A stretch of 64,000 bases of DNA from Trinickia dinghuensis (lineage in GTDB: Bacteria; Pseudomonadota; Gammaproteobacteria; Burkholderiales; Burkholderiaceae), in NCBI RefSeq assembly GCF_003367175.1, contig NZ_QRGA01000006.1, positions 494,678-558,677 of the forward strand, written 5' to 3'. The translations under genes and the position numbers were made by a program. This document shows positions 27,107 to 35,442 of this stretch, piece by piece. The first letter of the stretch is position 1. Each line of letters begins with the position of its first letter. The notes below the pieces were generated by a model. It had not been told where the DNA came from. It saw only the letters and a list, made by a program, of their open reading frames with translations, and searched no databases.

Positions 27107-27481
27107 GTGGCCGTTCCCATCCTCAAGCTAAGCGATGTGCTCATCGCATCGATCCAATCGGCCCTCTCGGATCAAGACCTCGTACAACTACGCGAGGACT
27201 TCGCCGACAAGGTTGGACGATACAGGACCAAGGGCGTCGTCATCGACGTCACGGCGCTCGACGTGCTCGATTCCTTCGCCACGCGGACGCTGCGCGGCAT
27301 CGCCTATGTCGCCAAGCTGCGAGGGGCAACGACCGTCGTCGTCGGCATTCAGCCCGAAGTGGCCTTCGCCATGGTGCAGCTCGGTCTGACGCTCGACGGC
27401 GTGGCGACCGCGCTCGATCTCGAAGAAGGCATGGATTACCTGCGCAATACCGTAAGCGGGAGCCTTGGCCATGCCGGCTGA
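27107..27481 (+). CDS. rsbS: RsbS-type STAS-domain anti-sigma antagonist
   Basis: A 124-residue protein that is a single STAS domain. Ser56 in VLDSFATRTL matches the Ser phosphorylated in B. subtilis RsbS. It would share the stressosome core with RsbR and hold the RsbT kinase until stress. It starts with GTG four bases after the rsbR stop; its end overlaps rsbT. Confidence 0.87.
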   Translation: MAVPILKLSDVLIASIQSALSDQDLVQLREDFADKVGRYRTKGVVIDVTALDVLDSFATRTLRGIAYVAKLRGATTVVVGIQPEVAFAMVQLGLTLDGVATALDLEEGMDYLRNTVSGSLGHAG

Positions 27482-27872
27482 AATTCGCGTGCCCATCGAG
27501 CGCGAGACCGACGTCGTCCTCGCTCGCCAAAAGGGGCGCGAATTGGCGGCCGAGACAGGGTTTTCGAACACGGACCGCACGATCATCGCACTGGCGATCT
27601 CCGAGATCGCGCGCAACATCATCAGCTATGCCCACCGCGGGGTGGTCATCATGTGCCAAGTCAACGACGGGATACGTGTAGGTATCCTAATCGTTGCCGA
27701 AGACGAAGGGCCGGGCATTCCCGACATCGAACTCGCCATGCGCGACGGCTATTCCACGGCCAAGAGCCTCGGCGTGGGCCTGCCGGGCACGAAGCGGATC
27801 ATGGACGAGTTCGAGCTCACGTCCATCGTGGGCAAAGGCACCACGATCCGCATGAAGAGGTGGTTGCGATGA
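27471..27872 (+). CDS. rsbT: RsbT-type serine/threonine kinase
   Basis: A 133-residue GHKL-type ATP-binding kinase: N box E45-IARN, G1 box DEGPGIPD (78-85), G2 box GVGLPGTK (101-108). RsbT phosphorylates RsbR and RsbS, is then released and activates a partner with an RsbU-type N-terminal domain. The ATG at 27471 has GGGAG eight bases upstream and overlaps the rsbS end by 11 bases. Its stop overlaps the next start as ATGA. Confidence 0.88.
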   Translation: MPAEIRVPIERETDVVLARQKGRELAAETGFSNTDRTIIALAISEIARNIISYAHRGVVIMCQVNDGIRVGILIVAEDEGPGIPDIELAMRDGYSTAKSLGVGLPGTKRIMDEFELTSIVGKGTTIRMKRWLR

Positions 27873-28495
27873 CAGCCCCCGCCGCGCCGCCGCCTCGAAC
27901 CTCCGTGATCGAGTGGGGCTGGGCCGGACGTGCACTCGAGCAATATTCGGGCGACATGCATGCCGTCGTCGAACAGGACGACGGCGCGCTCGTTGCGCTG
28001 CTCGACGGCCTCGGGCACGGCTTCGAGGCAGCCGCGGCGGCGTCCGCGGCGATGCCGGTCATCGAAGCGCACGCGAATGCATCGATCGTCGCGCTCGTGC
28101 AGCAATGCCATGAAGCCATGCGTAGAACGCGCGGCGCCGTGATGAGCGTGGCATGGTTCGACGCGCGCGACGCGTCGATGACATGGACCGGCGTCGGCAA
28201 CGTCGACAGTGTGCTGATCCGCGCGGACCGGAACGCGTCGTCGCGGAACGCGGCGATTTCGACCCGCGGCGGCGTAGTCGGTTATCGATTGCCATCGCTG
28301 CGCGCCGAGCGGCATCCCTTGTCGCGAGGCGACCTGCTCGTGATGGCCACCGACGGCATTCGAAGCACGTTTACTTCAGGAATCATCACGCAATTCAGCG
28401 TTCAGGAGATCGCCGAATCGATTCTGCTCAGGTATGGGAAAGGCACGGACGATGCGCACGTCGTGGTCGCCCGCTATCTCGGAGCCCCACCATGA
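27869..28495 (+). CDS. rsbX: RsbX-type PP2C/SpoIIE phosphatase
   Basis: A 208-residue single-domain phosphatase. LLDGLGHGFEAA and VMATDGIRSTF are PP2C metal-binding motifs (Asp of LDGLGHG and of ATDG), and MTWTGVGNVDSVL is typical of SpoIIE/RsbX. It would dephosphorylate RsbR and RsbS and reset the stressosome. Both its start and stop overlap neighbouring genes as ATGA. Confidence 0.85.
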   Translation: MTAPAAPPPRTSVIEWGWAGRALEQYSGDMHAVVEQDDGALVALLDGLGHGFEAAAAASAAMPVIEAHANASIVALVQQCHEAMRRTRGAVMSVAWFDARDASMTWTGVGNVDSVLIRADRNASSRNAAISTRGGVVGYRLPSLRAERHPLSRGDLLVMATDGIRSTFTSGIITQFSVQEIAESILLRYGKGTDDAHVVVARYLGAPP

Positions 28496-29853
28496 CCATG
28501 CGGCTCGGCGCGCTGCGCGCGGACTACCTTTCCGGTCTTCGCACCTACCTCGAAGACGAAAGCGAGGCGGGGCTCGCCCACGCGTACGAGTTGGGCCGGC
28601 GCGCGATGATCGACGGGCTCGGCTTGCTCGATATGGCGGCCTTGCAACGCGCCGCGCTCGATACGCTCGTGCTGCCGGCCACATCCAACGACCGGCCGCG
28701 CTTCATGGAAGCGTCGACGGCGTTCTTCAACGAAGTGCTCGCGCCGTTCGAACTGTCGATCGAAGGCTACCGCGCCGCGCTGAGCGCAAGCGAAGAACGA
28801 TTCCAGCTTGCCGTCAGCGGCGCGATGGCGGGCCTCTGGGATTGGAACCCGCAGACCGACGAGATTTATTTTTCACCGCATTTCAAGCGCATCATGGGCT
28901 ACGAGGACAACGAACTGCCCAACGAGCGTCATGCGCACTTCGACGCGATAGACACGCGAGACTTCGAGCGGGTGACAGCGTTGTTGAAGTCTCACCTCGA
29001 GCATCGCCAGACCTACGACGTCCAGTATCGGGTGCGCACGAAGTCGGGCGATTTGCGTTGGGTGCATTCTCGTGGCCAAGCGCAGTGGAACGAAGCCGGC
29101 GTGCCCTATCGGATGGTCGGCTGGATCTTGGACATCAACGATCGCAAGTTCGACGAAGAAGCGCTTCGCACTTCACGCGAAGAGATGCGGCGTTTGTCGG
29201 CGCATATCCTGCGCGTCAGAGAAGAAGAAAAGGCGCGTATCGCCCGCGAGCTCCATGACGATCTAGGTCAGCAACTGACGGCGCTCAAGATGGCAACGTC
29301 GATGTTGGAGCACGGCGGACGCGCCGATCGGCCGTGGCCGCCCCAAGGCGCCCTGAACGGCATGTACACGATGATCGACGATCTCGTCGAATCGATACGG
29401 CATATCGCAGCCGACCTGCATCCGGTCATGCTCGACGATTTGGGGCTTATTCCGGCAATCGATCATCTGATCGACGAGTTTTCCGGACGCTATCGCATCC
29501 GCGTCATTCGCCATATCGATCCCGATGCGATCGCGTTCAATCGCGAGTGCCGAATCGGTATGTTTCGGATGGTGCAGGAAGCGTTGACGAACGTTGCGCG
29601 GCATTCGGGCGCGACCGAAGTCGTATTGGACATCGTGCGCGCCGATCCGCATTGCATCGTGCGCATCGTCGACAACGGCCGCGGCGCGCCGACCGACAAA
29701 CCCAAGGGACGGCATTCGTTCGGGCTGCTGGGCATGCGCGAGCGGGCCGCGCTGCTGGGCGGAGAGATCCGCATCAGTACCGAACCCGGTGCGGGATTCG
29801 CACTGACCGCCATCTTGCCGCTCGCTTCAATCGAGGCAAAAGACACAAGTTGA
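28492..29853 (+). CDS. Histidine kinase with RsbU-type N-terminus and PAS domain
   Basis: A 453-residue cytoplasmic kinase. Residues 1-95 resemble the RsbT-binding helical domain of RsbU, about 100-215 form a PAS domain (ERFQLAVSGAMAGLWDWNP and the PAC end YRMVGWILDINDRK), and 240-330 a HisKA_3 domain with H255 in ARELHDDLGQQLTALK. The end is a HATPase domain (NVARHSGA, VDNGRGAP, SFGLLGMRERA). In place of an RsbU phosphatase, RsbT would therefore act on a NarX/LiaS-type kinase. No response regulator gene lies next to it. It overlaps rsbX as ATGA. Confidence 0.85.
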   Translation: MTMRLGALRADYLSGLRTYLEDESEAGLAHAYELGRRAMIDGLGLLDMAALQRAALDTLVLPATSNDRPRFMEASTAFFNEVLAPFELSIEGYRAALSASEERFQLAVSGAMAGLWDWNPQTDEIYFSPHFKRIMGYEDNELPNERHAHFDAIDTRDFERVTALLKSHLEHRQTYDVQYRVRTKSGDLRWVHSRGQAQWNEAGVPYRMVGWILDINDRKFDEEALRTSREEMRRLSAHILRVREEEKARIARELHDDLGQQLTALKMATSMLEHGGRADRPWPPQGALNGMYTMIDDLVESIRHIAADLHPVMLDDLGLIPAIDHLIDEFSGRYRIRVIRHIDPDAIAFNRECRIGMFRMVQEALTNVARHSGATEVVLDIVRADPHCIVRIVDNGRGAPTDKPKGRHSFGLLGMRERAALLGGEIRISTEPGAGFALTAILPLASIEAKDTS

Positions 29854-29889
29854 ATCGCACCGGAATGTCACCGGATTCTCACCCGAAAC

Positions 29890-30342
29890 TTACCTCGCGA
29901 GTGACGCGTCGTCGTCCAACGCGGCTTCGTCCCATTGCGTCAGCGTGATCGTCACGCCGGCGCCGGCGGCCGACTCGATCTCGAACTCGTCGACGAGCCG
30001 TTTAGCGCCTGAAAGCCCTAGACCGAGACTGCCTTTGGTCGAGTAGCCGTCTTGCATCGCGAGTTCGATGTCGGGGATGCCGGGGCCGTTGTCGCTCGCG
30101 AAGGCGACGATACCCTGACGCTGTCCTTCGGTGATCAGGACAAACGATACTTTCCCTCTTCCCGCATGCACGACGATGTTACGTGCGATCTCAGTCACGG
30201 CCGTCGCCAGCGCCACGGCTCTCGGCTCCTTGAAGCCACATTGCTTGGCTAACTCGTGGACGATGTGACGCGCCCAGTCGACGTCCGATGGAGCGTTCAC
30301 GAATACCTGGGTGCCTTTGCCGCCCACGCGGCCGGCGGTCAT
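29890..30342 (-). CDS. RsbT/RsbW-like serine kinase (anti-sigma factor type)
   Basis: A 150-residue GHKL kinase: N box TEIARNIV, G1 DNGPGIPD, G2 LGLGLSGAKR. It is close in pattern to the RsbT at 27471 (both have IPDIELAMxDGYST), so it is probably a paralogue. The start at 30342 removes 81 upstream codons without family similarity. It is convergent with the histidine kinase gene and has no STAS partner beside it; it may draw on the same stressosome or on another antagonist. Confidence 0.75.
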   Translation of the reverse strand: MTAGRVGGKGTQVFVNAPSDVDWARHIVHELAKQCGFKEPRAVALATAVTEIARNIVVHAGRGKVSFVLITEGQRQGIVAFASDNGPGIPDIELAMQDGYSTKGSLGLGLSGAKRLVDEFEIESAAGAGVTITLTQWDEAALDDDASLAR

Positions 30343-30491
30343 GTTACGAACTCGACGAGCAGCGGGAATAGCGTACCGTGAAACGCCATGGCGACCCCGG
30401 TTGTGGTGGTATTTGCTTTGCGCGTATTGCGCCGTCCGGCAAGCGAAACTGCTTGGGGGCCGCGAGCGAAGTCTGCTCGCTCCATCACCCT

Positions 30492-30875
30492 TTACGAAAG
30501 CAGTAACTTGATTCGCTGCCAGCGCTCGCTCGCCAATTCCGGCAACGTTTTGGACATCACTAACTGTGCCAACAGGCGCGACCAACCCTTTTTCTCGTGG
30601 CCGAGATGAGCCTGAACATCCTTCACGACCGTGTCACGCGCCCACCCTTCCATTTCCGGTATGCCGAGCGACGAAAGGTTGCCGCGAAAAACGGGAGCGA
30701 CTTCCTGGCGCAGTACCTTTTCGAGTTCGTCAAGCGAATATCTGGACCGACGCAGCGTTTCGACGATTGCCGCGTAATCATAGTCCTGCAGTTCCCTGCC
30801 GACAAACAATTCCGAAAGTGCTTCCCAGACGGGTGCGCGGCGCTCGATGTTCAGCGATTCCGTCACGGCAGTCAC
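30492..30875 (-). CDS. DUF7079-like protein, probable immunity partner
   Basis: A 127-residue acidic soluble protein. PVWEALSELFVGRELQDYDY, then RSRYSLDELEKVLRQEVAPVF and a C-terminal helical region resemble the DUF7079 family. It starts with GTG overlapping the stop of the toxin-like ORF as GTGA. Small acidic proteins coupled to toxin genes are often immunity proteins, but that role is inferred from position only. Confidence 0.55.
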   Translation of the reverse strand: MTAVTESLNIERRAPVWEALSELFVGRELQDYDYAAIVETLRRSRYSLDELEKVLRQEVAPVFRGNLSSLGIPEMEGWARDTVVKDVQAHLGHEKKGWSRLLAQLVMSKTLPELASERWQRIKLLLS

Positions 30876-31622
30876 CTAACCACAGGAGAATATAGGGAGT
30901 CAAAACCAGCATCGGCACCATAAGCCGCAAGCACGCCGCCAACGAAAACGAGCGCCCCTACGCAAACCGGCGCAGTCGCCACGCACACGCCCGTCGCAAC
31001 CGCGGCACTTCCAGCCGCCCACCCACCAACGACACCCGCACCGACGAGAATGCTTTGCCGTGCGAGTTCCCGCGGTCTATTGTCGAATTCAACGACTTCG
31101 TAGACAGCAACCGCGAGCGACACCAATAACAGCCGCCGGCCACCTCGCTCCAACTGTTCCGCCAGTCGCATGACTGCATCGTCGGGCCACCCCGCTGCTT
31201 GAATGATCTCTTTGAACGCGCCGACCTGACGTTGCTCCGATAGTTCGGAGAAAGTGCTGTGATATAGCCGCTGCGCGTATTTCTCCGATAGGTCCGCAAC
31301 GCTGCGGCCCTCACGCTTCAATCGCGTTGCGTACGCGCGTGCGGTTGGGCTGCTTCGTCGACGCGCCAATTCCATGATTTGATTTCGCATCGCTACAGCC
31401 CGTTCCGTCGCTTCGCGAACCGAGATGCTTCCCGCATCGATGGCTGCACGGAGCTCTTTTGACGATGCAGAGATAACGGGCATATTGAAGCCTCGTTCGC
31501 GCGTCGTGTATGCACACAGCGCCGAATTGCGACGCTGTTGCCTGGAGGCCCGCGAGCGCCTCCTCAAGAACTCCATTGTCCGTGGAAACGGACGAGGCAG
31601 TCTGTGTGTCGGTCATTGCCAT
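30872..31622 (-). pseudogene. Frameshifted toxin-like protein with C-terminal glycine-rich membrane region
   Basis: The ATG at 31622 opens MAMTDTQTASS and LEEALAGLQATASQFGAV in one frame. The family pattern then continues in a second frame from about 31515 (YTTRERG) through ATERAVAMRNQIMELARRR, YAQRLYHSTFSEL and a hydrophobic glycine-zipper end (GAGVVGGWAAGSAAVATG, then VGALVFVGGVLAAYGADAG). An indel near 31510-31520 separates the halves. The 3' part could be made alone from ATG 31483 as 203 residues. The C-terminal region suggests a pore-forming effector of polymorphic-toxin or T6SS type; this is inference. It precedes the DUF7079 gene. Confidence 0.55.
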
Positions 31623-31626
31623 TTTT

Positions 31627-31818
31627 CTATTCCGTTGGCACGATCGGCGCGCACTCTCTCAATGCGACTAGCCGATCAATTGTTGTTCGACCATTATAGC
31701 CGTGACGCAGAACCTCACGCCCCTTGTCGTTGGGGTGCATACCCATTGCCCGCCGATTGGAGGTCATTGAACATCGCTTTATTAGCAGCGAGCCATAAGT
31801 CGATAGTGCCGCGCTCAA
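31627..31818 (-). pseudogene. 3' remnant of an unrecognised gene upstream of the toxin
   Basis: The frame ends VLRHGYNGRTTIDRLVALRECA and stops four bases before the toxin-like ATG at 31622, an operon-like spacing. It looks like coding sequence, but the upstream part is lost into unrelated fragments. I cannot name the family. Confidence 0.35.
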
Positions 31819-32040
31819 CCGGGCGACCTAAGACCCCGAACGAAGAACGTCAAAATCTCATCGCGTGCAGCGAGCGTAGGTTGTCCTGCTTCATCGATCA
31901 GATGCGCAGTCACGACGCTGTGCGGACACCCGATGTAGCGCGAAAAAAACGACGGCACGTCAAGATTGGCGGCATTATCGGGAAGAATACGACCGACGAA
32001 ACTCGGGCCGAGCGCTTCGGCATACGTTGCAAACCGCCGT
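31815..32040 (-). pseudogene. Possible C-terminal remnant of an alpha/beta hydrolase
   Basis: The residues FVGRILPDNAANLDVPSFF, YIGCPHSVVTAHLIDEAGQ and ARDEILTFFVRGL resemble the C-terminal lid of secreted alpha/beta hydrolases. No catalytic motif or start is present. It overlaps the regulator remnant at its right end. Confidence 0.3.
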
Positions 32041-32084
32041 GCCGAACAAAACCTGCACGGCGGGTACGTCATGCAACGGGTGGA

Positions 32085-32273
32085 AGCACGCTCGCGTTGA
32101 TTCAAAGCGTGCGTCTACGCCGCGCCAAAGCATTATTGGCGTCGAGCCGGATGACTGTCGAGCAAGTCGCGGCAGAAGTTGGCTATCAGGATGCGACAGC
32201 GCCGCGGCGGCTGATGCGTAAGGTAGCCGGGGGCAACCCCAGCCAATTCAGGCCGGCACGCGTCAGCGGTTGA
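32085..32273 (+). pseudogene. C-terminal HTH remnant of an AraC/GlxA-type regulator
   Basis: STLALIQSVRLRRAKALL, MTVEQVAAEVGYQD and RRLMRKVAGGNPSQF are the second helix-turn-helix and end of an AraC family regulator of the DJ-1/PfpI-fused type. The first HTH and the sensor domain are missing. The stop overlaps the end of the convergent J-domain gene. Confidence 0.6.
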
Positions 32274-33246
32274 CGTTCGCCCGGCGCTGCGCCGCGGCAA
32301 ACATTTCGCGCAACCGATGGCGCTCTTCTTCGGTCAGGTGCGCGGCCGCCGCGGGCATGACGAGCGCCACGTGCAGCATCAAGTCGCCCCGCGCGCCGTT
32401 GTGGCCCGAAAGGCCGCTCCCGCGCAAGCGAATTACGGTGCCGGGGCCGGAGTTCGGCTCGATGACGATCGGCAACGTCTGGTCCAGCACCTTAGCCTCA
32501 TGGCTGCCACCGAGCATCGCCGTCACGAAATCGACCTCGATGTCGCAAGCGACGTTCAACCCATCGCGACGAAAGGCCGAACTACACACGATCACGACCG
32601 AAAAAATCGCGTCGCCCGCCGGGCCGCCGTTGGCGCCCGGATTGCCGGCGCCGTCGACTACCACGCGCTGACCATCCCACGCACCGGGCGCGACGCTGAC
32701 CTTCTCATGTCGGTTATAGGCCACGAAGCCCTTGCCGAAGCACGTGGTACAGCGCCCCCGCGCGTGGCCGTGACACTGGCTGCAAGAGGCTCTCACCCCG
32801 TAGCTCACTTCGACCTCGCCGCCATGGATCGCGGCTTCCAGCGGCACGAAAAGCTCGGTCATGCAGTTGGCGCCACGCATTGGAGGACCGCTGCGATGAC
32901 TGCGCGGCGGCGGCTCGGGGGGCTCGGGGCGCTCGCTTTCAGAATTTGCCGCCGACCCCCAAGCCCACTCCCACGTGGGCCCGCGGGCGGGCCCACGCTT
33001 AGGCTCAGGGGTCGGAGCCGGCGCCGGCTCTGGCGCCGGTTTAGTCGATATCGGCGCCTGGCGCTCGCCGATCAGAATTTCGAATGCTTCCTGGATCCGC
33101 TTGAACGCCGGCTCGACGCTCGCCTCGCGCCCCTTGTTCCGATCCGGATGGTACTTCGCCCTGAGCCGCCGATACGCGCGTTTGACGTCCGCCGGCGACG
33201 CAGTGGCCGGCAGTTCCAGCCGCCGGTAGTATTCGTCGAGGCTCAA
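32263..33246 (-). CDS. DnaJ-like J-domain protein with reduced zinc region
   Basis: A 327-residue cytoplasmic co-chaperone. The J domain (residues 1-60) has H33-P-D35 in KYHPDRNKG, so it should stimulate an Hsp70 ATPase. A Pro/Ala/Glu linker (70-125) replaces the Gly/Phe region. Only two CxxC pairs (CSQCHG and CTTCFG) remain where DnaJ has four CxxCxGxG repeats, and a DnaJ C-terminal domain follows (about 185-300). It is a class-B-like specialised J protein; the client is unknown. It stands alone. Confidence 0.8.
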   Translation of the reverse strand: MSLDEYYRRLELPATASPADVKRAYRRLRAKYHPDRNKGREASVEPAFKRIQEAFEILIGERQAPISTKPAPEPAPAPTPEPKRGPARGPTWEWAWGSAANSESERPEPPEPPPRSHRSGPPMRGANCMTELFVPLEAAIHGGEVEVSYGVRASCSQCHGHARGRCTTCFGKGFVAYNRHEKVSVAPGAWDGQRVVVDGAGNPGANGGPAGDAIFSVVIVCSSAFRRDGLNVACDIEVDFVTAMLGGSHEAKVLDQTLPIVIEPNSGPGTVIRLRGSGLSGHNGARGDLMLHVALVMPAAAAHLTEEERHRLREMFAAAQRRANVNR

Positions 33247-33340
33247 GCGCTCTCCCCGTTGTCCTTTTCCAGGCGAGAGTTTATCAAGAAGGCATGACAG
33301 CGCCGCATGGCAGGCAATCGGCCGACGCCGATCGATTCGG

Positions 33341-33685
33341 CTACTGCTTCAAGCTCTTGTCGCGCTGGCAAGCCGACACCGGCTTGAGCTTGCCGCCGAG
33401 CACTTTGGTGACGAGCATCGAGGCCTTGTCGGTTTCGACGGACAGGCAACCGCAGGAGTCGCCCTTGTTGGTATCCGGCATGTGATCGGCGAAGCCGTCG
33501 GCGTCCCTGCCTATGGACGCGATCGTCCACGTTCCGTCCCGGTCCTGCAGCGTCAGGCTGGACGGCATGTCGTTCTCGATCCACCCGCAACGCGTCTGCG
33601 CGGCGAAAGCGGATTGCGGCAGATACAGCGCAGCCGATACAAGCGCGACGTAAGCCGCGAACTGTTGAAAACGAAAGCTTTTCAT
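33341..33685 (-). CDS. DUF4087 family secreted protein
   Basis: A 114-residue periplasmic protein. The signal peptide is residues 1-28 (MKSFRFQQ, hydrophobic core, SAFA). The mature part starts with RCGWIEND and LTLQDRDGTWTI, the DUF4087 pattern, and has four Cys (CGW, CGC, SAC) likely in disulfides. Function unknown. Confidence 0.75.
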   Translation of the reverse strand: MKSFRFQQFAAYVALVSAALYLPQSAFAAQTRCGWIENDMPSSLTLQDRDGTWTIASIGRDADGFADHMPDTNKGDSCGCLSVETDKASMLVTKVLGGKLKPVSACQRDKSLKQ

Positions 33686-33880
33686 TACCTGAAATCCCCG
33701 ACCGGTCGAATGACTCGATTTTTCATCGGCGGATCATAAATTAAATCTGCGCGGCCGGAAACAGGCGTATAACCCGGGCCGGATCATCGCGATGACCGAT
33801 CCCGGATTTCCAATGCAATGAGAGAAGGCGGGCTAGAAAAAGCGACAGAAGATAAGCCGGCGGCCGAGACAGTGCGAACG

Positions 33881-34339
33881 CTATGCGGCAATGCGCAACA
33901 TGTCTGCACCCGGCACGATCGCTCTATGCGTCCATGCCGCGAACGTGCGTGCAACAACGGTGGCCTTGCTGAAAATCGCGCTGTCGTACACCTTCCCGGC
34001 GAAACGAATGCGATCGACGAGGCGGAAGCCGTTGGCGCGGTAGAAAGAAACCCGATGAGTAGCCGGGTACGGCGTATCGAACGCGAGCTCGTCATAGCCG
34101 TGGGTCGCGGCCCAGTGCTCGGCAAACGCGAGCAGCGCTTTGCCTACGCCGCAGCGATGCCAATCCGGATCGACCGCCAACTGGCGGATCGTCGCGACCT
34201 TGCGGCGACGGTGTAGATGTCGAGATCGGGGCCCAGCATTTGGTGCATCAAACGGCGTACTGCGGCCAGCTCGCTGCTGGCGACGCGTAAAGTCTGACCG
34301 GGCGCTTTCCGCGGCGGCGTTCAGGTTCAATGATCTCAT
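33881..34339 (-). pseudogene. GNAT acetyltransferase with damaged N-terminal half
   Basis: The C-terminal half is a good GNAT domain: TIRQLAVDPDWHRCGVGKALL with the acetyl-CoA loop RCGVGK, then YPATHRVSFYRANGF. The first part does not fit. After a start with SD GGAGGA (ATG 34339), sensible residues (GQTLRVASSELAAVRRLMHQ) run in the +1 frame, and the frame returns just before VATIRQL with the usual strands 1-3 missing. An internal deletion with indels is likely, so the protein is probably inactive. Confidence 0.5.
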
Positions 34340-34582
34340 CGTGATCTACGTCCTCCGTCGATCCAGGCCGAATCCGCGGACGCTGTTTGTTGAACATGAT
34401 CTATTGCATCAGCAGGGAGGGCTTTGAGAGCGACTTGAGCCAGTGCCATTGGGGAGCGTTTGTGCCGTTGCGGCCAGTTTCGTTAGAACCAAGCATAGTC
34501 GCATCGCTGTAAACACTGCGCAAAAATTGTCGCGCCGCACGAAAAGATTCCGTGTCGGCGCCCCGCCCCACCGCCGCTGGGT

Positions 34583-34996
34583 TCAAACGTTCGACGGCGG
34601 GCCAGCCAAATATTGCTCGTCAGTGACCGCATCGAGCCATTCGACGTTCTTGCCGTCTAGCGCTTCCTGGATAGCGATGTGCGTCATCGAAGTGGTGGGC
34701 GAAGCGCCGTGCCAGTGCTTATGGCCCGGCGGACACCCAATCACGTCGCCGGCGCGAATCTCCACGATCGGCTCGCCCTCGCATTGGGTCCAGCCGCAGC
34801 CGGCCGTCACGAGCAACGTCTGCCCCAGCGGATGGGTGTGCCAGTTCGAGCGGGCGCCGGGCTCGAATGTCACGCTCGCGCATGACACGCGCGCGGGCGG
34901 CGGCGGCGCGTTCAACGGATCGATCCGAACGGTGCCCGTAAACCATTCGGCGGGGCCTTTGATCGACGGCTGCGAGCCGGGTCTCTTCAATTGCAT
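34583..34996 (-). CDS. Small cupin-domain protein
   Basis: A 137-residue single cupin. Metal ligands are visible as [13 protein letters not shown] and the second motif [10 protein letters not shown]. This branch includes hydroxynitrile-lyase-like cupins and partners of carboxymuconolactone decarboxylase-like proteins. The CMD gene lies ten bases upstream in the same operon. Start 34996 was chosen for spacing and domain start. The substrate is unknown. Confidence 0.85.
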   Translation of the reverse strand: MQLKRPGSQPSIKGPAEWFTGTVRIDPLNAPPPPARVSCASVTFEPGARSNWHTHPLGQTLLVTAGCGWTQCEGEPIVEIRAGDVIGCPPGHKHWHGASPTTSMTHIAIQEALDGKNVEWLDAVTDEQYLAGPPSNV

Positions 34997-35006
34997 GATG
35001 CTTCTC

Positions 35007-35333
35007 TCAGTAGGTAGGAGCCGGGAATAGCCCTTTGAATTTCGTGACGGCCGACATCGCACTGGGCCAGCCGACATAGAACGCGAGGTGGGTGATCGCT
35101 TCGACGAGTTCGTCGTGCGTCACGCCGTTTTCGACGGCACGCGGGAAGTGGAAGGTCATCTGTTCCGTCTTACCTTGCGCGATCAACGCCGCGCAGGTGA
35201 TGAGGCTTCGGTCGCGCTTCGACAGTTGCGGGCGCTCCCAGACATCGCCGAAAAGAATTTCGTCGCTGAGTTCGGCCAACTTGGGCGCTACCGCGCCGAA
35301 CGACTGCCGTGCCGCGGTGGGTTTAGTCGACAT
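35007..35333 (-). CDS. Carboxymuconolactone decarboxylase family protein
   Basis: A 108-residue protein with the CMD core: [19 protein letters not shown], then [19 protein letters not shown] and [11 protein letters not shown]. It lacks the CxxC of AhpD, so peroxidase-linked activity is unlikely; decarboxylase-like or unknown chemistry fits better. It is the first gene of a two-gene operon with the cupin and is divergent from the LysR gene, its probable regulator. Confidence 0.85.
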   Translation of the reverse strand: MSTKPTAARQSFGAVAPKLAELSDEILFGDVWERPQLSKRDRSLITCAALIAQGKTEQMTFHFPRAVENGVTHDELVEAITHLAFYVGWPSAMSAVTKFKGLFPAPTY

Positions 35334-35442
35334 ACGCTTCTCCTGGTTTCGCGGGTGGAGTGGCAACTCAAAACATTTTGCACACTGCCGTCGGCCGGAG
35401 CTAGACGTAAAATACGCTAAGACTTATGAGTGGAGTTCATCA

